Source: Terribacillus sp. DMT04 (GTDB taxonomy: Bacteria; Bacillota; Bacilli; Bacillales; Amphibacillaceae). Taken from it: a stretch of DNA of 64,000 nt. The position numbers and the translations under genes were made by a program. The notes beneath the pieces are model-generated. The model had not been told where the DNA came from. It searched no databases and saw nothing but the letters and a program-made list of their open reading frames with translations. Location of the stretch: assembly GCF_019056395.1 (NCBI RefSeq), contig NZ_CP077639.1, positions 493,501-557,500 on the forward strand, in the 5' to 3' direction. This document shows positions 52,410 through 60,650 of this stretch, piece by piece (positions within the stretch are counted from its first letter, which is position 1; every line of letters begins with the position of its first letter).

Positions 52410-53426
52410 ATGAAGAAATTTGCTGGTATGATCGTCTTTGCTGCCTTTTTACTTTTATTGGCCGGATGCGGCGAGGCCTCTCAGGAAGATGTAGTGAAAA
52501 AGCTGGAAGAAACATCAGCTGAAATGAAAGGCTACAAAGCAGAAGCCACTATGAAGCTGAACACTGGAGAAGAACAGCAAGCATACGGAATTGATGTTTG
52601 GTATCAAAAAGATGACAATTACCGTGTCCTATTAAAAAATGGCACAGACGAACAAGGCAGCCAAGTGATTTTGCGAAATAAAGATGGTGTATTTGTGCTT
52701 ACTCCGGCCATGAAAAAAAGCTTTAAATTTCAAAGCGAATGGCCTTATAACAGCAGTCAGCCTTACTTGTATCAATCCCTCGTGCAAGATGTGCTGAAAG
52801 ATAGCAATGCGACGTTTGAGATGACAGAAGAGCACTACATTTTCCGTACGAAGACAACGTACCAGAACAATACGACGCTGCCGTATCAGGAAGTTTACTT
52901 TAATAAGAAAACGTACACACCAGAATTGGTTAAAGTTTTGGATAAAGACAAAAAGCCAATGGTAGAAGTGAGTTTTGCATCATTTAAGCTTGATCCGAAG
53001 TTTGAAGCAAAGGATTTTGAGCTGGAAAACAATATGACAAGCTCTGTATCCGGTACACCAGCATCCGCAGCGCCAGCTGAGCAGCAAGGATTAACTGTCC
53101 TCTATCCGACAGAAACAGCAGGAGCTACGCTTGCAGAAGAGAAGGAAGTCAATGCGGACGGACAGGAACGTGTCATCCTCACATATGAAGGGGAGAAGAA
53201 CTTTACATTGATTCAAGAACCAGCAGATGTGTCTAATGCAGTAGCGGCTGCGGCAATTCCTGCGTCTGGTGAGCCTTACAGTCTCGGGTTTACGGTCGGT
53301 GCTATTACTTCCTCCAGTTTAACTTGGACGCAAAATGGTGTCGATTACATGCTTGCCAGTGAAGAATTAACACGAGAAGAGATTCAGGAAGTTGCTACTT
53401 CTATAAGCGGTCAAGCCATCAAATAA
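52410..53426 (+). CDS. YdcC-type lipoprotein (LolA-like)
   Basis: The 338-residue protein has a lipoprotein signal peptide ending in LLLLAGCG, so it is anchored in the membrane by the cysteine. The rest has a LolA-like beta fold followed by a DUF4367-type segment, as in YdcC of B. subtilis, which is a sporulation-related (sigma-E) protein. The ATG at 52410 is chosen, seven bases after AAAGGAG; a GTG two codons upstream is also in frame. The position between nnr/acpS and alr is conserved. Confidence 0.87.
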   Translation: MKKFAGMIVFAAFLLLLAGCGEASQEDVVKKLEETSAEMKGYKAEATMKLNTGEEQQAYGIDVWYQKDDNYRVLLKNGTDEQGSQVILRNKDGVFVLTPAMKKSFKFQSEWPYNSSQPYLYQSLVQDVLKDSNATFEMTEEHYIFRTKTTYQNNTTLPYQEVYFNKKTYTPELVKVLDKDKKPMVEVSFASFKLDPKFEAKDFELENNMTSSVSGTPASAAPAEQQGLTVLYPTETAGATLAEEKEVNADGQERVILTYEGEKNFTLIQEPADVSNAVAAAAIPASGEPYSLGFTVGAITSSSLTWTQNGVDYMLASEELTREEIQEVATSISGQAIK

Positions 53427-53432
53427 CGAAGG

Positions 53433-53460
53433 AAGCAGACGACATTCGTCTGCTTTTTTA
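53433..53460 (+). terminator. Terminator after the YdcC-type gene
   Basis: AAGCAGACGA / TCGTCTGCTT (10 bp, 3-base loop) followed by T4. Confidence 0.88.
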
Positions 53461-53518
53461 ATTTCCTGTTATAATACATATAATAAACAAAGGTAAATTT
53501 TCTAGGAGATGACATGTA

Positions 53519-54691
53519 ATGCAGATTGACCATTTTTATCGAGATTCCTGGGTAGAAATAAATCTTGATGATGTTGAATATAATATAAAGCAACTGGCAG
53601 AACATATCGGAGAAGACAAAGGAATTTATGCGGTAGTTAAAGCGAATGCCTATGGACACGGATATATACAGATCGCACAAGCAGCGCTACATGCAGGTGC
53701 ATCAGCATTGGCAGTCGCTTTCTTGGATGAGGCGCTTCACCTGCGCCAAGCTGGAATTCAAGCCGCTATTCTCGTAATGGGAGCAACACGGCCGGAAGAT
53801 GCTGCAATCGCTGCAGATCACGATATTACACTGACCTTTTATCGAAAAGATTGGCTGGAAGAAGTGCGTACACAGCAACTGGCAAAAACGCTTCGTCTCC
53901 ATATGAAGCTGGATACAGGAATGGGCAGGATTGGTTTTCGCACGTCGGAAGAAATTCGTTCCGTTGTCTCGTTACTAAAAGATCCATCATTCCATCTAGA
54001 GGGGGTCTTTACCCATTTTGCAACAGCGGACGAAGCAGACTTGGCTTACTTTGAAGGACAACGAAGCAAGTTAGATGAATTGCTGGAAACATTAAGGGAA
54101 GTATGGATTGACCCAATCACTATTCATACCGATAATAGTGCAGCCAGCATGCGCTTTGCCGCCGAAGAGTCGAATTATGTCCGATTTGGTATTGGGATGT
54201 ATGGTCTTTATCCGTCAAAGGTCGTAAAGGAAGAGCATCCTATTTCACTCCGACAAGCGTTTTCGCTGCACAGCCGAATTGTACATGTGAAACAGCTCGA
54301 AGCGCATGAAGCGGTAAGCTATGGTGCAACCTATGAAACAGACGGACCAGAATGGATCGGTACATTGCCTATAGGCTATGCAGATGGATGGATTCGTAAA
54401 ATGCAAGGTTTTGAGGTGCTTGTAGATGGTAAACGGATGCCGATCGTTGGAAGGGTATGTATGGATCAATGTATGGTGAAGCTCGATCGAGCGTACCCTG
54501 TTGGTACGGAAGTTGTACTGATCGGAACGCAGCAAGGCGCTTGTATCAGCATGGACGAAGCAGCCGACTGGGTGGAAACAATAAATTACGAAGTTCCATG
54601 TCTTATTGGAGCGCGAATGCCGCGCGTTTATAAACACGCCGGTCAGACTGTAGAAGTGACAAATACACTGTATACTGGCAGAACATTCTAA
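53519..54691 (+). CDS. alr: Alanine racemase
   Basis: Alr is a pyridoxal-phosphate enzyme that makes D-alanine for peptidoglycan. The 390-residue protein has the PLP lysine Lys41 in AVVKANAYGHG, the substrate/PLP-loop motifs DTGMGRIGFR and HFATADEADL, the C-domain catalytic tyrosine in SYGATYETDGP and the VGRVCMDQCMV segment. AGGAGATGA precedes the ATG, and a TATAAT at 53470-53475 is a likely -10 box. Its place before ndoAI is conserved in bacilli. Confidence 0.95.
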   Translation: MQIDHFYRDSWVEINLDDVEYNIKQLAEHIGEDKGIYAVVKANAYGHGYIQIAQAALHAGASALAVAFLDEALHLRQAGIQAAILVMGATRPEDAAIAADHDITLTFYRKDWLEEVRTQQLAKTLRLHMKLDTGMGRIGFRTSEEIRSVVSLLKDPSFHLEGVFTHFATADEADLAYFEGQRSKLDELLETLREVWIDPITIHTDNSAASMRFAAEESNYVRFGIGMYGLYPSKVVKEEHPISLRQAFSLHSRIVHVKQLEAHEAVSYGATYETDGPEWIGTLPIGYADGWIRKMQGFEVLVDGKRMPIVGRVCMDQCMVKLDRAYPVGTEVVLIGTQQGACISMDEAADWVETINYEVPCLIGARMPRVYKHAGQTVEVTNTLYTGRTF

Positions 54692-54771
54692 TTTTCGGCA
54701 GGAAGACAGCCTTTCTCTTATACTTTTTGTTTAAAAAAGGTTTTTTTTATCAAAAAGTACCGGAGGGTCCT

Positions 54772-54800
54772 TTGCAAATAGCGGGCTCGGGTGGTATGAT
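54772..54800 (+). promoter_or_regulatory. Promoter of the ndoAI-ndoA operon
   Basis: TTGCAA (54772-54777), 17-base spacer and TATGAT (54795-54800), about 55 bases before the ndoAI start. Confidence 0.65.
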
Positions 54801-54853
54801 GAGAGTGGATTTTTACAGAAACGACCCGAGCGAATTGGTGGAGGTGTATGGTT

Positions 54854-55123
54854 GTGTCCGAAGGCTTACAAGAAATCGTTGTAAAGCTGCCTAAGAAACT
54901 CCTAAATGAGGTGGATGGTTTAATGCAGAATAATAACGACAGTCTCGATCATTTCTTCTATCAAGCAACGAAATCATACGTGCAAGAAAGAAAAGATATC
55001 CGTGAAACCATGCAAAAAGGATACATGGAAATGGCACGTATCAACTTAAATATCGCTTCAGAAGCTTTCCAAGCTGAAGAGGAGGCAGAAGTAACGTTAG
55101 AGCGCCTTGTAAGCGGGGTGTAG
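54854..55123 (+). CDS. ndoAI: Antitoxin EndoAI (MazE type)
   Basis: NdoAI binds and silences the RNase toxin NdoA and represses the operon through its ribbon-helix-helix domain. The 89-residue protein has that domain at the start ([20 protein letters not shown]) and the toxin-binding tail with [18 protein letters not shown] and LERLVSGV, as in B. subtilis. The GTG at 54854 is chosen: GGAGG lies nine bases upstream, and the N terminus then reads MSEGLQE, like that of B. subtilis; an ATG two codons upstream is the alternative. The stop is four bases before ndoA. Confidence 0.94.
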   Translation: MSEGLQEIVVKLPKKLLNEVDGLMQNNNDSLDHFFYQATKSYVQERKDIRETMQKGYMEMARINLNIASEAFQAEEEAEVTLERLVSGV

Positions 55124-55127
55124 GCCT

Positions 55128-55478
55128 TTGATCGTAAAGAGAGGCGAAGTATATTTCGCCGACCTGTCCCCGGTAGTGGGATCAGAACAGGGGGGAGTGC
55201 GCCCAGTATTGGTCCTGCAGAATGACATCGGCAACAGATTCAGTCCGACAGTCATCGTAGCGGCGATAACAGCGCAAATCCAAAAAGCCAAGCTGCCGAC
55301 ACATGTGGAGATTGATGCCAAGAAGTATGGTTTTGAACGGGATTCCGTCATTCTTCTGGAACAGATCCGAACAATCGACAAGCAGCGACTGACAGACAAA
55401 ATAACACAGCTTGATACGCAAATGATGGAGAATATTAATCGAGCTCTCGAAATAAGTCTCGGCCTTACAGAGTTTTAG
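55128..55478 (+). CDS. ndoA: Endoribonuclease toxin NdoA (EndoA/MazF)
   Basis: NdoA is the MazF-family toxin that cuts single-stranded mRNA at UACAU sites in B. subtilis. The 116-residue protein is nearly identical in its core to the B. subtilis toxin: [53 protein letters not shown] and [12 protein letters not shown]. The start is TTG, as in B. subtilis, which keeps toxin synthesis low. The antitoxin gene is directly upstream. A terminator follows, before the rsb operon. Confidence 0.97.
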   Translation: MIVKRGEVYFADLSPVVGSEQGGVRPVLVLQNDIGNRFSPTVIVAAITAQIQKAKLPTHVEIDAKKYGFERDSVILLEQIRTIDKQRLTDKITQLDTQMMENINRALEISLGLTEF

Positions 55479-55487
55479 GTGCGGACC

Positions 55488-55519
55488 AGCCCTTACGGTA
55501 ATCGTAAGGGCTTTTTTTT
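55488..55519 (+). terminator. Terminator after ndoA
   Basis: AGCCCTTACG / CGTAAGGGCT (10 bp, 5-base loop) followed by T8. Confidence 0.9.
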
Positions 55520-55526
55520 ATATGAT

Positions 55527-55555
55527 TTCAGTCATATTGGAAAATAGTATATACT
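55527..55555 (+). promoter_or_regulatory. Possible sigma-A promoter of the rsb operon
   Basis: TTCAGT (55527-55532) and TATACT (55550-55555), 17-base spacer. The -35 box is weak. The leader to rsbR is about 125 bases. Confidence 0.4.
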
Positions 55556-55683
55556 AAACAGAGGCGCCATGTTGGCAAGGCGGTCTTATAGGTGTTAGAT
55601 TATTAGTAGATTAAAGTGACCTTGAGCAAATGACTGCGGCTATTACAGCCTTTACAAGGTGAACGTTACAATACGGGGGTTTC

Positions 55684-56559
55684 ATGATGGCAAAGAAACT
55701 GAAGGAGATCTTGGTTGATAATAGTAACAACCTAGTTCATATGTGGCTTGAAGAAGTCGCGGAAAAGCAGAAGGAAGTCACAAATTCGTCTATTTCAAAC
55801 GATCTTTTCGAAAATACGAATCGTGAATTCGTTAATATTATATTCGGCAGTGTTGAAAAGGAGAGCTTAACTTCTGATTTGGACAGCTTTACAGAGCGTG
55901 TAATCAATCTAGGCTGGCCGCTTAGTTATTTAACAGATGGTTTGCAGCTTTTTAAAAGAGTTGCGATAGAGTTTCTCATTGAGCATGAAGAGCTGGAGGT
56001 ATCTGTTCCGGAAGTACTGCGGAATGTGGACGAGCTCGTCAATCCAATTATCAATCAGCTAGTGAATGAATATTCCGGCAGCTGGGAGAATACTGTCTCG
56101 CTTCAGCGAGTTGCTCTGCAGGAGTTGTCAGCTCCGTTAATTCCTGTCATGGAGAATATAACGGTTATGCCGCTTATCGGCACAATTGATACGGAACGTG
56201 CAAAATTTATTATGGAGAACTTGTTGGATGGTGTCATTAAGCATCATGCCGAAGTTGTGCTGATAGATATTACCGGAGTCCCTGTCGTCGATACCATGGT
56301 GGCGCACCATATTATCCAAGCAGCAGAAGCAGTCAGGTTGGTTGGATCTACTTGTATCTTGGTAGGTATTCGTCCAGAGATCGCGCAGACAATCGTCAAC
56401 CTAGGAATAGATCTTAGTAAGTTCCCGACGAAAAGCTCTTTGCGTAAAGGTTTCACAGCAGCATTAGAAATGACGAATCAGATGATCGTACAAACAAACA
56501 GCGAAGAACAGACGATAGAAGAGCTGATCGATTCGCTTGATAGGAGTGAACAATCGTGA
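55684..56559 (+). CDS. rsbR: Stressosome sensor RsbR
   Basis: RsbR forms the stressosome with RsbS and holds RsbT until stress. The 291-residue protein has an N-terminal non-heme globin-like helical domain (about residues 1-155) and a C-terminal STAS domain (about 160-275) with [19 protein letters not shown] and [16 protein letters not shown]. The likely counterparts of the RsbT-phosphorylated threonines are Thr204 and Thr236. Two ATGs (55684 and 55687) follow GGGGG; either is possible. The end overlaps rsbS by four bases (GTGA). Confidence 0.94.
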   Translation: MMAKKLKEILVDNSNNLVHMWLEEVAEKQKEVTNSSISNDLFENTNREFVNIIFGSVEKESLTSDLDSFTERVINLGWPLSYLTDGLQLFKRVAIEFLIEHEELEVSVPEVLRNVDELVNPIINQLVNEYSGSWENTVSLQRVALQELSAPLIPVMENITVMPLIGTIDTERAKFIMENLLDGVIKHHAEVVLIDITGVPVVDTMVAHHIIQAAEAVRLVGSTCILVGIRPEIAQTIVNLGIDLSKFPTKSSLRKGFTAALEMTNQMIVQTNSEEQTIEELIDSLDRSEQS

Positions 56560-56912
56560 GAATTCCAATATTGAAGCTGCACAATTACCTGCTGATCAGC
56601 ATTCAGATTGATTTGGATGACCAAACTGCCATCCAGTTTCAGGAAGACTTGCTCAATAAGATTCACCAGAGCGGTGCAACAGGGGTTGTCATTGATTTGA
56701 CTTCTGTGGATATTATTGATTCCTTCATCGCTAAAGTACTGGGTGATGTTGTAACGATGTCAGATTTAATGGGGGCAAAAGTCGTTTTGACAGGCATCCA
56801 GCCAGCTGTAGCAGTTACACTTATTGACTTGGGAATCCATTTGAATGAGGTAACAACAGCATTAGATTTAGAACAAGGATTGATTAAACTGCGCCAGGAA
56901 CTGGAGGAGTGA
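56556..56912 (+). CDS. rsbS: Stressosome scaffold and antagonist RsbS
   Basis: RsbS is a single STAS-domain protein that, with RsbR, builds the stressosome and traps RsbT. The 118-residue protein has the phosphorylation site Ser56 in [13 protein letters not shown], matching Ser59 in B. subtilis, and the segment [15 protein letters not shown]. The start is GTG, overlapping the rsbR stop, so the two are translationally coupled. The overlap with rsbT is similar, and this tight packing keeps the ratio of the three proteins. Confidence 0.94.
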   Translation: MRIPILKLHNYLLISIQIDLDDQTAIQFQEDLLNKIHQSGATGVVIDLTSVDIIDSFIAKVLGDVVTMSDLMGAKVVLTGIQPAVAVTLIDLGIHLNEVTTALDLEQGLIKLRQELEE

Positions 56913-56914
56913 TC

Positions 56915-57316
56915 ATGGACTTCAGAACCTGCGTAAATATACAGAAAGAATGGGACATTGTCGGTGCAAGACAGTTTGGCCGCGATTTTTCGAAAAAGCT
57001 TGGCTTTGGTATTGTTGACCAAGCACGTATTGCGACAGCTATCTCGGAGCTTGCCCGTAATATCTACCTGTACGCCGGAAGCGGCAAAATCTGTTTTGAT
57101 GAGGTAGAGAATGTCGGATCGCGCGGTATCTGCATTGTCTCCCTTGATACAGGTCCCGGTATAAAAGATATCAGTCAGGTCATGGAGGATGGTTTCTCCA
57201 CGTCTGGAGGTCTGGGCGCAGGTCTTCCAGGTGTAAAACGGCTGATGGATGAATTTGATATCACATCAAAAGAAGGCGAAGGGACCGAGATCAGAGTCGT
57301 TAAATGGGTTCGTTAG
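56915..57316 (+). CDS. rsbT: Serine/threonine kinase and switch protein RsbT
   Basis: RsbT phosphorylates RsbR and RsbS under stress, is then released, and activates RsbU. The 133-residue protein is a GHKL-type kinase: ISELARNIYLYA (N box), LDTGPGIKD (G1) and GGLGAGLPGVKRLMDEF (G2). The ATG at 56915 follows GGAGGAG by about five bases; a GTG at 56909 inside that site is also in frame. A short gap leads to rsbU. Confidence 0.94.
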   Translation: MDFRTCVNIQKEWDIVGARQFGRDFSKKLGFGIVDQARIATAISELARNIYLYAGSGKICFDEVENVGSRGICIVSLDTGPGIKDISQVMEDGFSTSGGLGAGLPGVKRLMDEFDITSKEGEGTEIRVVKWVR

Positions 57317-57332
57317 AGGAGGATGATGCCAG

Positions 57333-58343
57333 ATGGATGCGCTAAAACTAGATCTGTCTCACTATCGGCAATTGCTAAAGCAATATATCGATACACAAGA
57401 TGAGTCTGCCTTGTACGAGGCAGAGCAAATTAGTAAACGCTCCATACAGCATAATATATCGCTGGAGGAGATCATCAACACACATATTAATGCGCTGGAA
57501 GGGATTTATCCAGACCTTCCGGAGAACATCCAGCACTCGATGAGTTTTTTGCTGGAGGTTATGATTTCTTATGGTTTGGCACTGCAGGAATTCCAGGACT
57601 TGCGTGAATCACAGCTTGAGATCAAATCAGAGATTTCTGTGGCAGCTCGTATGCAAAACACATTGCTATCGACAGTGAAGCCGGACGTAGAGGGCTTTGA
57701 CATTGGAGTTGTCAGTGTTCCAGCCAATCAGATGAACGGTGATTATCATCATTTTATTCATCACACAGATGGTACTGTCGGCATAACGGTAGCAGATGTA
57801 ATCGGAAAGGGTATTCCTGCTGCGCTATGTATGTCGATGATCAAGTATGCGATGGAGAGTTTTCCTTCAGAGCATAAAAATCCGAGTGAAATATTAGAAA
57901 GCCTTAACCGAGTAGTGGAACGGAACGTCGACCCAAGTATGTTTATCACGATGTTCTATGCCCTTTTCAATCCGGCTGCTAGCACGATTTCCTATTCATC
58001 GGCCGGTCATGAACCAGGCTTTTATTATCACGCTGCTGATGATACATTTGAGGAAATTCGAGCAAAAGGTGTCGTTCTTGGGGTGACAGATACAGCACAA
58101 TATCGGCAGTATGAAAGAGAGATTCATGCTGGTGATATGATTATTTTGCTGACCGATGGTGTTACCGAATGCCGCCAGGGTGATCGGTTCATAGAAAGTG
58201 AAGAAGTGCTTGAAGTAATCAAAAGCTTTTCCCATCTTCCGGCCCAGGAACTGGTGGAGAGCGTGTACAGACATTTCGAGAAACTCCAAGATTTTCATCT
58301 TCGAGATGATTTTACGTTAATTATTATCAAAAAAGATGTTTAA
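57333..58343 (+). CDS. rsbU: PP2C phosphatase RsbU
   Basis: RsbU dephosphorylates RsbV when activated by RsbT, and so carries environmental stress signals to SigB. The 336-residue protein has an N-terminal RsbT-binding helical domain (about residues 1-85) and a PP2C-type phosphatase domain with metal ligands in NQMNGDYHHF, TVADVIGKGIPAALCM, SAGHEPGFYY and LLTDGVTE. GAGGAGG lies 10 bases before the ATG. A sigma-B promoter begins just before its stop codon and serves the next genes. Confidence 0.95.
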   Translation: MDALKLDLSHYRQLLKQYIDTQDESALYEAEQISKRSIQHNISLEEIINTHINALEGIYPDLPENIQHSMSFLLEVMISYGLALQEFQDLRESQLEIKSEISVAARMQNTLLSTVKPDVEGFDIGVVSVPANQMNGDYHHFIHHTDGTVGITVADVIGKGIPAALCMSMIKYAMESFPSEHKNPSEILESLNRVVERNVDPSMFITMFYALFNPAASTISYSSAGHEPGFYYHAADDTFEEIRAKGVVLGVTDTAQYRQYEREIHAGDMIILLTDGVTECRQGDRFIESEEVLEVIKSFSHLPAQELVESVYRHFEKLQDFHLRDDFTLIIIKKDV

Positions 58344-58362
58344 ATGAAGAACAAACGGGTAT
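58338..58362 (+). promoter_or_regulatory. Sigma-B promoter in front of rsbV
   Basis: GTTTAA (58338-58343), 13-base spacer and GGGTAT (58357-58362) are an exact match to the sigma-B consensus. The promoter overlaps the rsbU stop codon and gives SigB-driven feedback on rsbV, rsbW, sigB and rsbX, as in B. subtilis. Confidence 0.93.
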
Positions 58363-58399
58363 TACATAGGAATGGTAACAAGCCATTAGGAGGTACAGG

Positions 58400-58729
58400 A
58401 TGAACTTAACTGTTGACGTGCAAGAACAAGAAGACAAATCAATTGTTCTTTTAGCTGGTGAAATAGATGCATATACAGCTCCTAAACTGAAAGAAACACT
58501 TTTATCGCTTACTGAGAAACAAGGCAACAAAGTGGAAGTGAATTTGGAGCAAGTGAATTATATGGACAGTACTGGGTTAGGCGTATTCGTGAGCGGATTA
58601 AAGTCGACAAAAGAGAACAACAGTGAATTGAAGCTCGTACAGCTGCAAGACCGTGTATACCGTTTGTTCGAGATTACAGGCTTAATCGATGTGATCGATG
58701 TTGACAAAACAGTACAAGGTGGCTATTAA
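58400..58729 (+). CDS. rsbV: Anti-anti-sigma factor RsbV
   Basis: When dephosphorylated, RsbV binds RsbW and frees SigB. The 109-residue protein is a STAS domain with the regulated Ser57 in NYMDSTGLGVF, corresponding to Ser56 in B. subtilis. AGGAGG lies about seven bases before the ATG. The upstream promoter is SigB-dependent, so rsbV is also made when the system is already active. The stop is two bases before rsbW. Confidence 0.96.
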   Translation: MNLTVDVQEQEDKSIVLLAGEIDAYTAPKLKETLLSLTEKQGNKVEVNLEQVNYMDSTGLGVFVSGLKSTKENNSELKLVQLQDRVYRLFEITGLIDVIDVDKTVQGGY

Positions 58730-58731
58730 TT

Positions 58732-59208
58732 ATGGAATCTTTCGATTTTATCGAGATTAAAGTACCGGCAAAACCAGAATATGTTGGTGTGATTCGTCTG
58801 ACTTCTTCAGGTGTCGCAAATCGGATGGGCTTTTCCTATGAAGATATTGAAGATCTGAAGGTAGCGATATCTGAAGCTGTAACAAACACTGTGAACCATG
58901 CTTATGAAAAAGATGAAGATGGCGAAGTTACAATTGGTTTCGGTGTTTATGAAAATCGGCTTGAAGTGATGGTTGCAGATCATGGCGGCAGCTTTAATTT
59001 AGATCAAGTGAAGCAGAACATTGGCCCTTATGAAGCCGCAGAACCCATCGAACAACTAAGGGAGGGCGGATTCGGTTTATTCCTGATTGATGCGTTGATG
59101 GACAAAGTGGAAATCAACAGTGATTCCGGAGTGATCGTCCTCATGACGAAATACCTTCATGAAAATGAGGTGGGGCTAGATGACGACCAAATCTCAACCA
59201 CACAATAA
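58732..59208 (+). CDS. rsbW: Anti-sigma-B factor and serine kinase RsbW
   Basis: RsbW holds SigB inactive and phosphorylates RsbV. The 158-residue GHKL-type kinase has the N box VAISEAVTNTVNHAY (about residue 43), the G1 motif VADHGGSFN and the G2 segment EGGFGLFLIDALMD. It starts two bases after rsbV and overlaps sigB by 29 bases, so synthesis of RsbW and SigB is closely linked. Confidence 0.96.
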   Translation: MESFDFIEIKVPAKPEYVGVIRLTSSGVANRMGFSYEDIEDLKVAISEAVTNTVNHAYEKDEDGEVTIGFGVYENRLEVMVADHGGSFNLDQVKQNIGPYEAAEPIEQLREGGFGLFLIDALMDKVEINSDSGVIVLMTKYLHENEVGLDDDQISTTQ

Positions 59209-59971
59209 CCGTGAGGATGAGGTTTATACATGGATAGATCATCTGCAAAAGAATCCCACAGATGAAGAAATCCAAGAAAAAATCGTACTCACATACAAAG
59301 ATCTCGTTGTATCCATAGCACGAAAATATTCAAAAAACAGTTCGATTCATGAAGATTTGGTTCAAGTCGGTATGCTCGGTTTGCTTGCTGCAATCCGCCG
59401 TTATAACCCGGAATTCGGCAAGTCCTTTGAATCATTCGCTATTCCTACAATTATTGGGGAGATTAAGCGTTTCATCAGGGACAAAACCTGGAGTGTTCAT
59501 GTTCCGCGCCGTATCAAGGAGCTTGGTCCGAAGATTCGTAAAGCAATTGATGAATTGACAACTTCAAATCAACATTCCCCGACAGTAGCAGAAATTGCTG
59601 CCTATCTGGAAGTATCAGAAGAGGATATTCTAGAGACGATGGAGATGGGGAAAAGCTATAAGGCATTGTCTGTTGATCGGAAGATTGAAGCCGACTCAGA
59701 TGGTAGCACAGTAGCAATCCTTGATTTGGTAGGTTCTCAGGATAATGGCTATGAAGATATTGATCGCAGAATGCTGTTAGAAAAAGTACTGCCAATCCTT
59801 AGTGAACGGGAGCAGGAAATTCTTCGCTGCACATACTTTGAAAATATGAGCCAAAAAGATACAGGAGAAAGACTCGGTATTTCTCAGATGCACGTGTCGC
59901 GTCTTCAGCGGAGAGCACTGCGGAAATTGCGGGAAGCTCTGCAAGCTGAAGGTGCTGACGATTTTGAGTGA
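59180..59971 (+). CDS. sigB: General stress sigma factor SigB
   Basis: SigB directs RNA polymerase to general stress genes. The 263-residue protein has sigma-70 regions 2 (RKYSKNSSIHEDLVQVGMLG and IKRFIRDKTWSVHVPR), 3 and 4 (SEREQEILRCTYFEN, then GISQMHVSRLQRRALRKLR). AGGTGGGG precedes the ATG, which lies inside the end of rsbW. The rsbX start overlaps its stop. Confidence 0.97.
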   Translation: MTTKSQPHNNREDEVYTWIDHLQKNPTDEEIQEKIVLTYKDLVVSIARKYSKNSSIHEDLVQVGMLGLLAAIRRYNPEFGKSFESFAIPTIIGEIKRFIRDKTWSVHVPRRIKELGPKIRKAIDELTTSNQHSPTVAEIAAYLEVSEEDILETMEMGKSYKALSVDRKIEADSDGSTVAILDLVGSQDNGYEDIDRRMLLEKVLPILSEREQEILRCTYFENMSQKDTGERLGISQMHVSRLQRRALRKLREALQAEGADDFE

Positions 59972-60560
59972 ATCTTATCAGCATATGGATGTATCTGCAT
60001 TTCAAGAGCCTAAGAAAGGCAACTATTACTGTGGGGACAGTTACTTCTACTATGAATCAGAGCATGAATTTATTTGTGTGCTGGCAGATGGACTTGGCAG
60101 CGGAGAATTCGCTAAAGAGTCCTCTCAGGTAGTCGTCGATGTCATTCGAGACAACGTTCATAGCGGTATTGATGAATTAATTAGAAAATCAAATGAAGTG
60201 TTAATAGGAAAACGAGGCGTCGTTCTTGGTATTTTGAAAGTGGATTATCGTTCGGAAACATACTCCTTCACCTCGATTGGTAACATCGGAATTATGACTG
60301 TTACAGGCGGTAAAAGAGAGCGATGTATTCCCAGCCAGGGATTCCTTGCCGGCTATCCGAGGAAATACAAAGTTTCTCGCGGGCTGCTGCAGGATGAGAT
60401 GATATTCATCATGTTCTCTGACGGTGTTACGGATAATGAACTGACACATCATCTTTTCAAAGAAAAAGATGTTAGAAAAATACGTGATATGTTCGCTTGT
60501 TCAAAACAGAAACCGCATAAAGACGACGTCACGTTAATTGCGATGAAATATACGGAATAG
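59964..60560 (+). CDS. rsbX: Feedback phosphatase RsbX
   Basis: RsbX resets the stressosome by dephosphorylating RsbR and RsbS after stress. The 198-residue PP2C-type protein has YYCGDSYFYY, CVLADGLGSGEFAKESS, FTSIGNIGIMTV, FSDGVTDNEL and KDDVTLIAMK. The TTG at 59964, nine bases after GAAGGTG and overlapping the sigB stop, is chosen; a GTG at 59952 in the same frame lies within that binding site. It ends the operon, before a terminator. Confidence 0.92.
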   Translation: MSESYQHMDVSAFQEPKKGNYYCGDSYFYYESEHEFICVLADGLGSGEFAKESSQVVVDVIRDNVHSGIDELIRKSNEVLIGKRGVVLGILKVDYRSETYSFTSIGNIGIMTVTGGKRERCIPSQGFLAGYPRKYKVSRGLLQDEMIFIMFSDGVTDNELTHHLFKEKDVRKIRDMFACSKQKPHKDDVTLIAMKYTE

Positions 60561-60598
60561 GATCAGCAGCCACATCATGGTGCTGATCCTTTTTTTAT
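60559..60598 (+). terminator. Terminator of the sigB operon
   Basis: AGGATCAGCA / TGCTGATCCT (10 bp, 12-base loop) followed by T7. Confidence 0.88.
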
Positions 60599-60650
60599 CT
60601 AACCATCAATTCTGCTACAATAGTTATATTAGAAGTCAGGAGGAGCAAAA

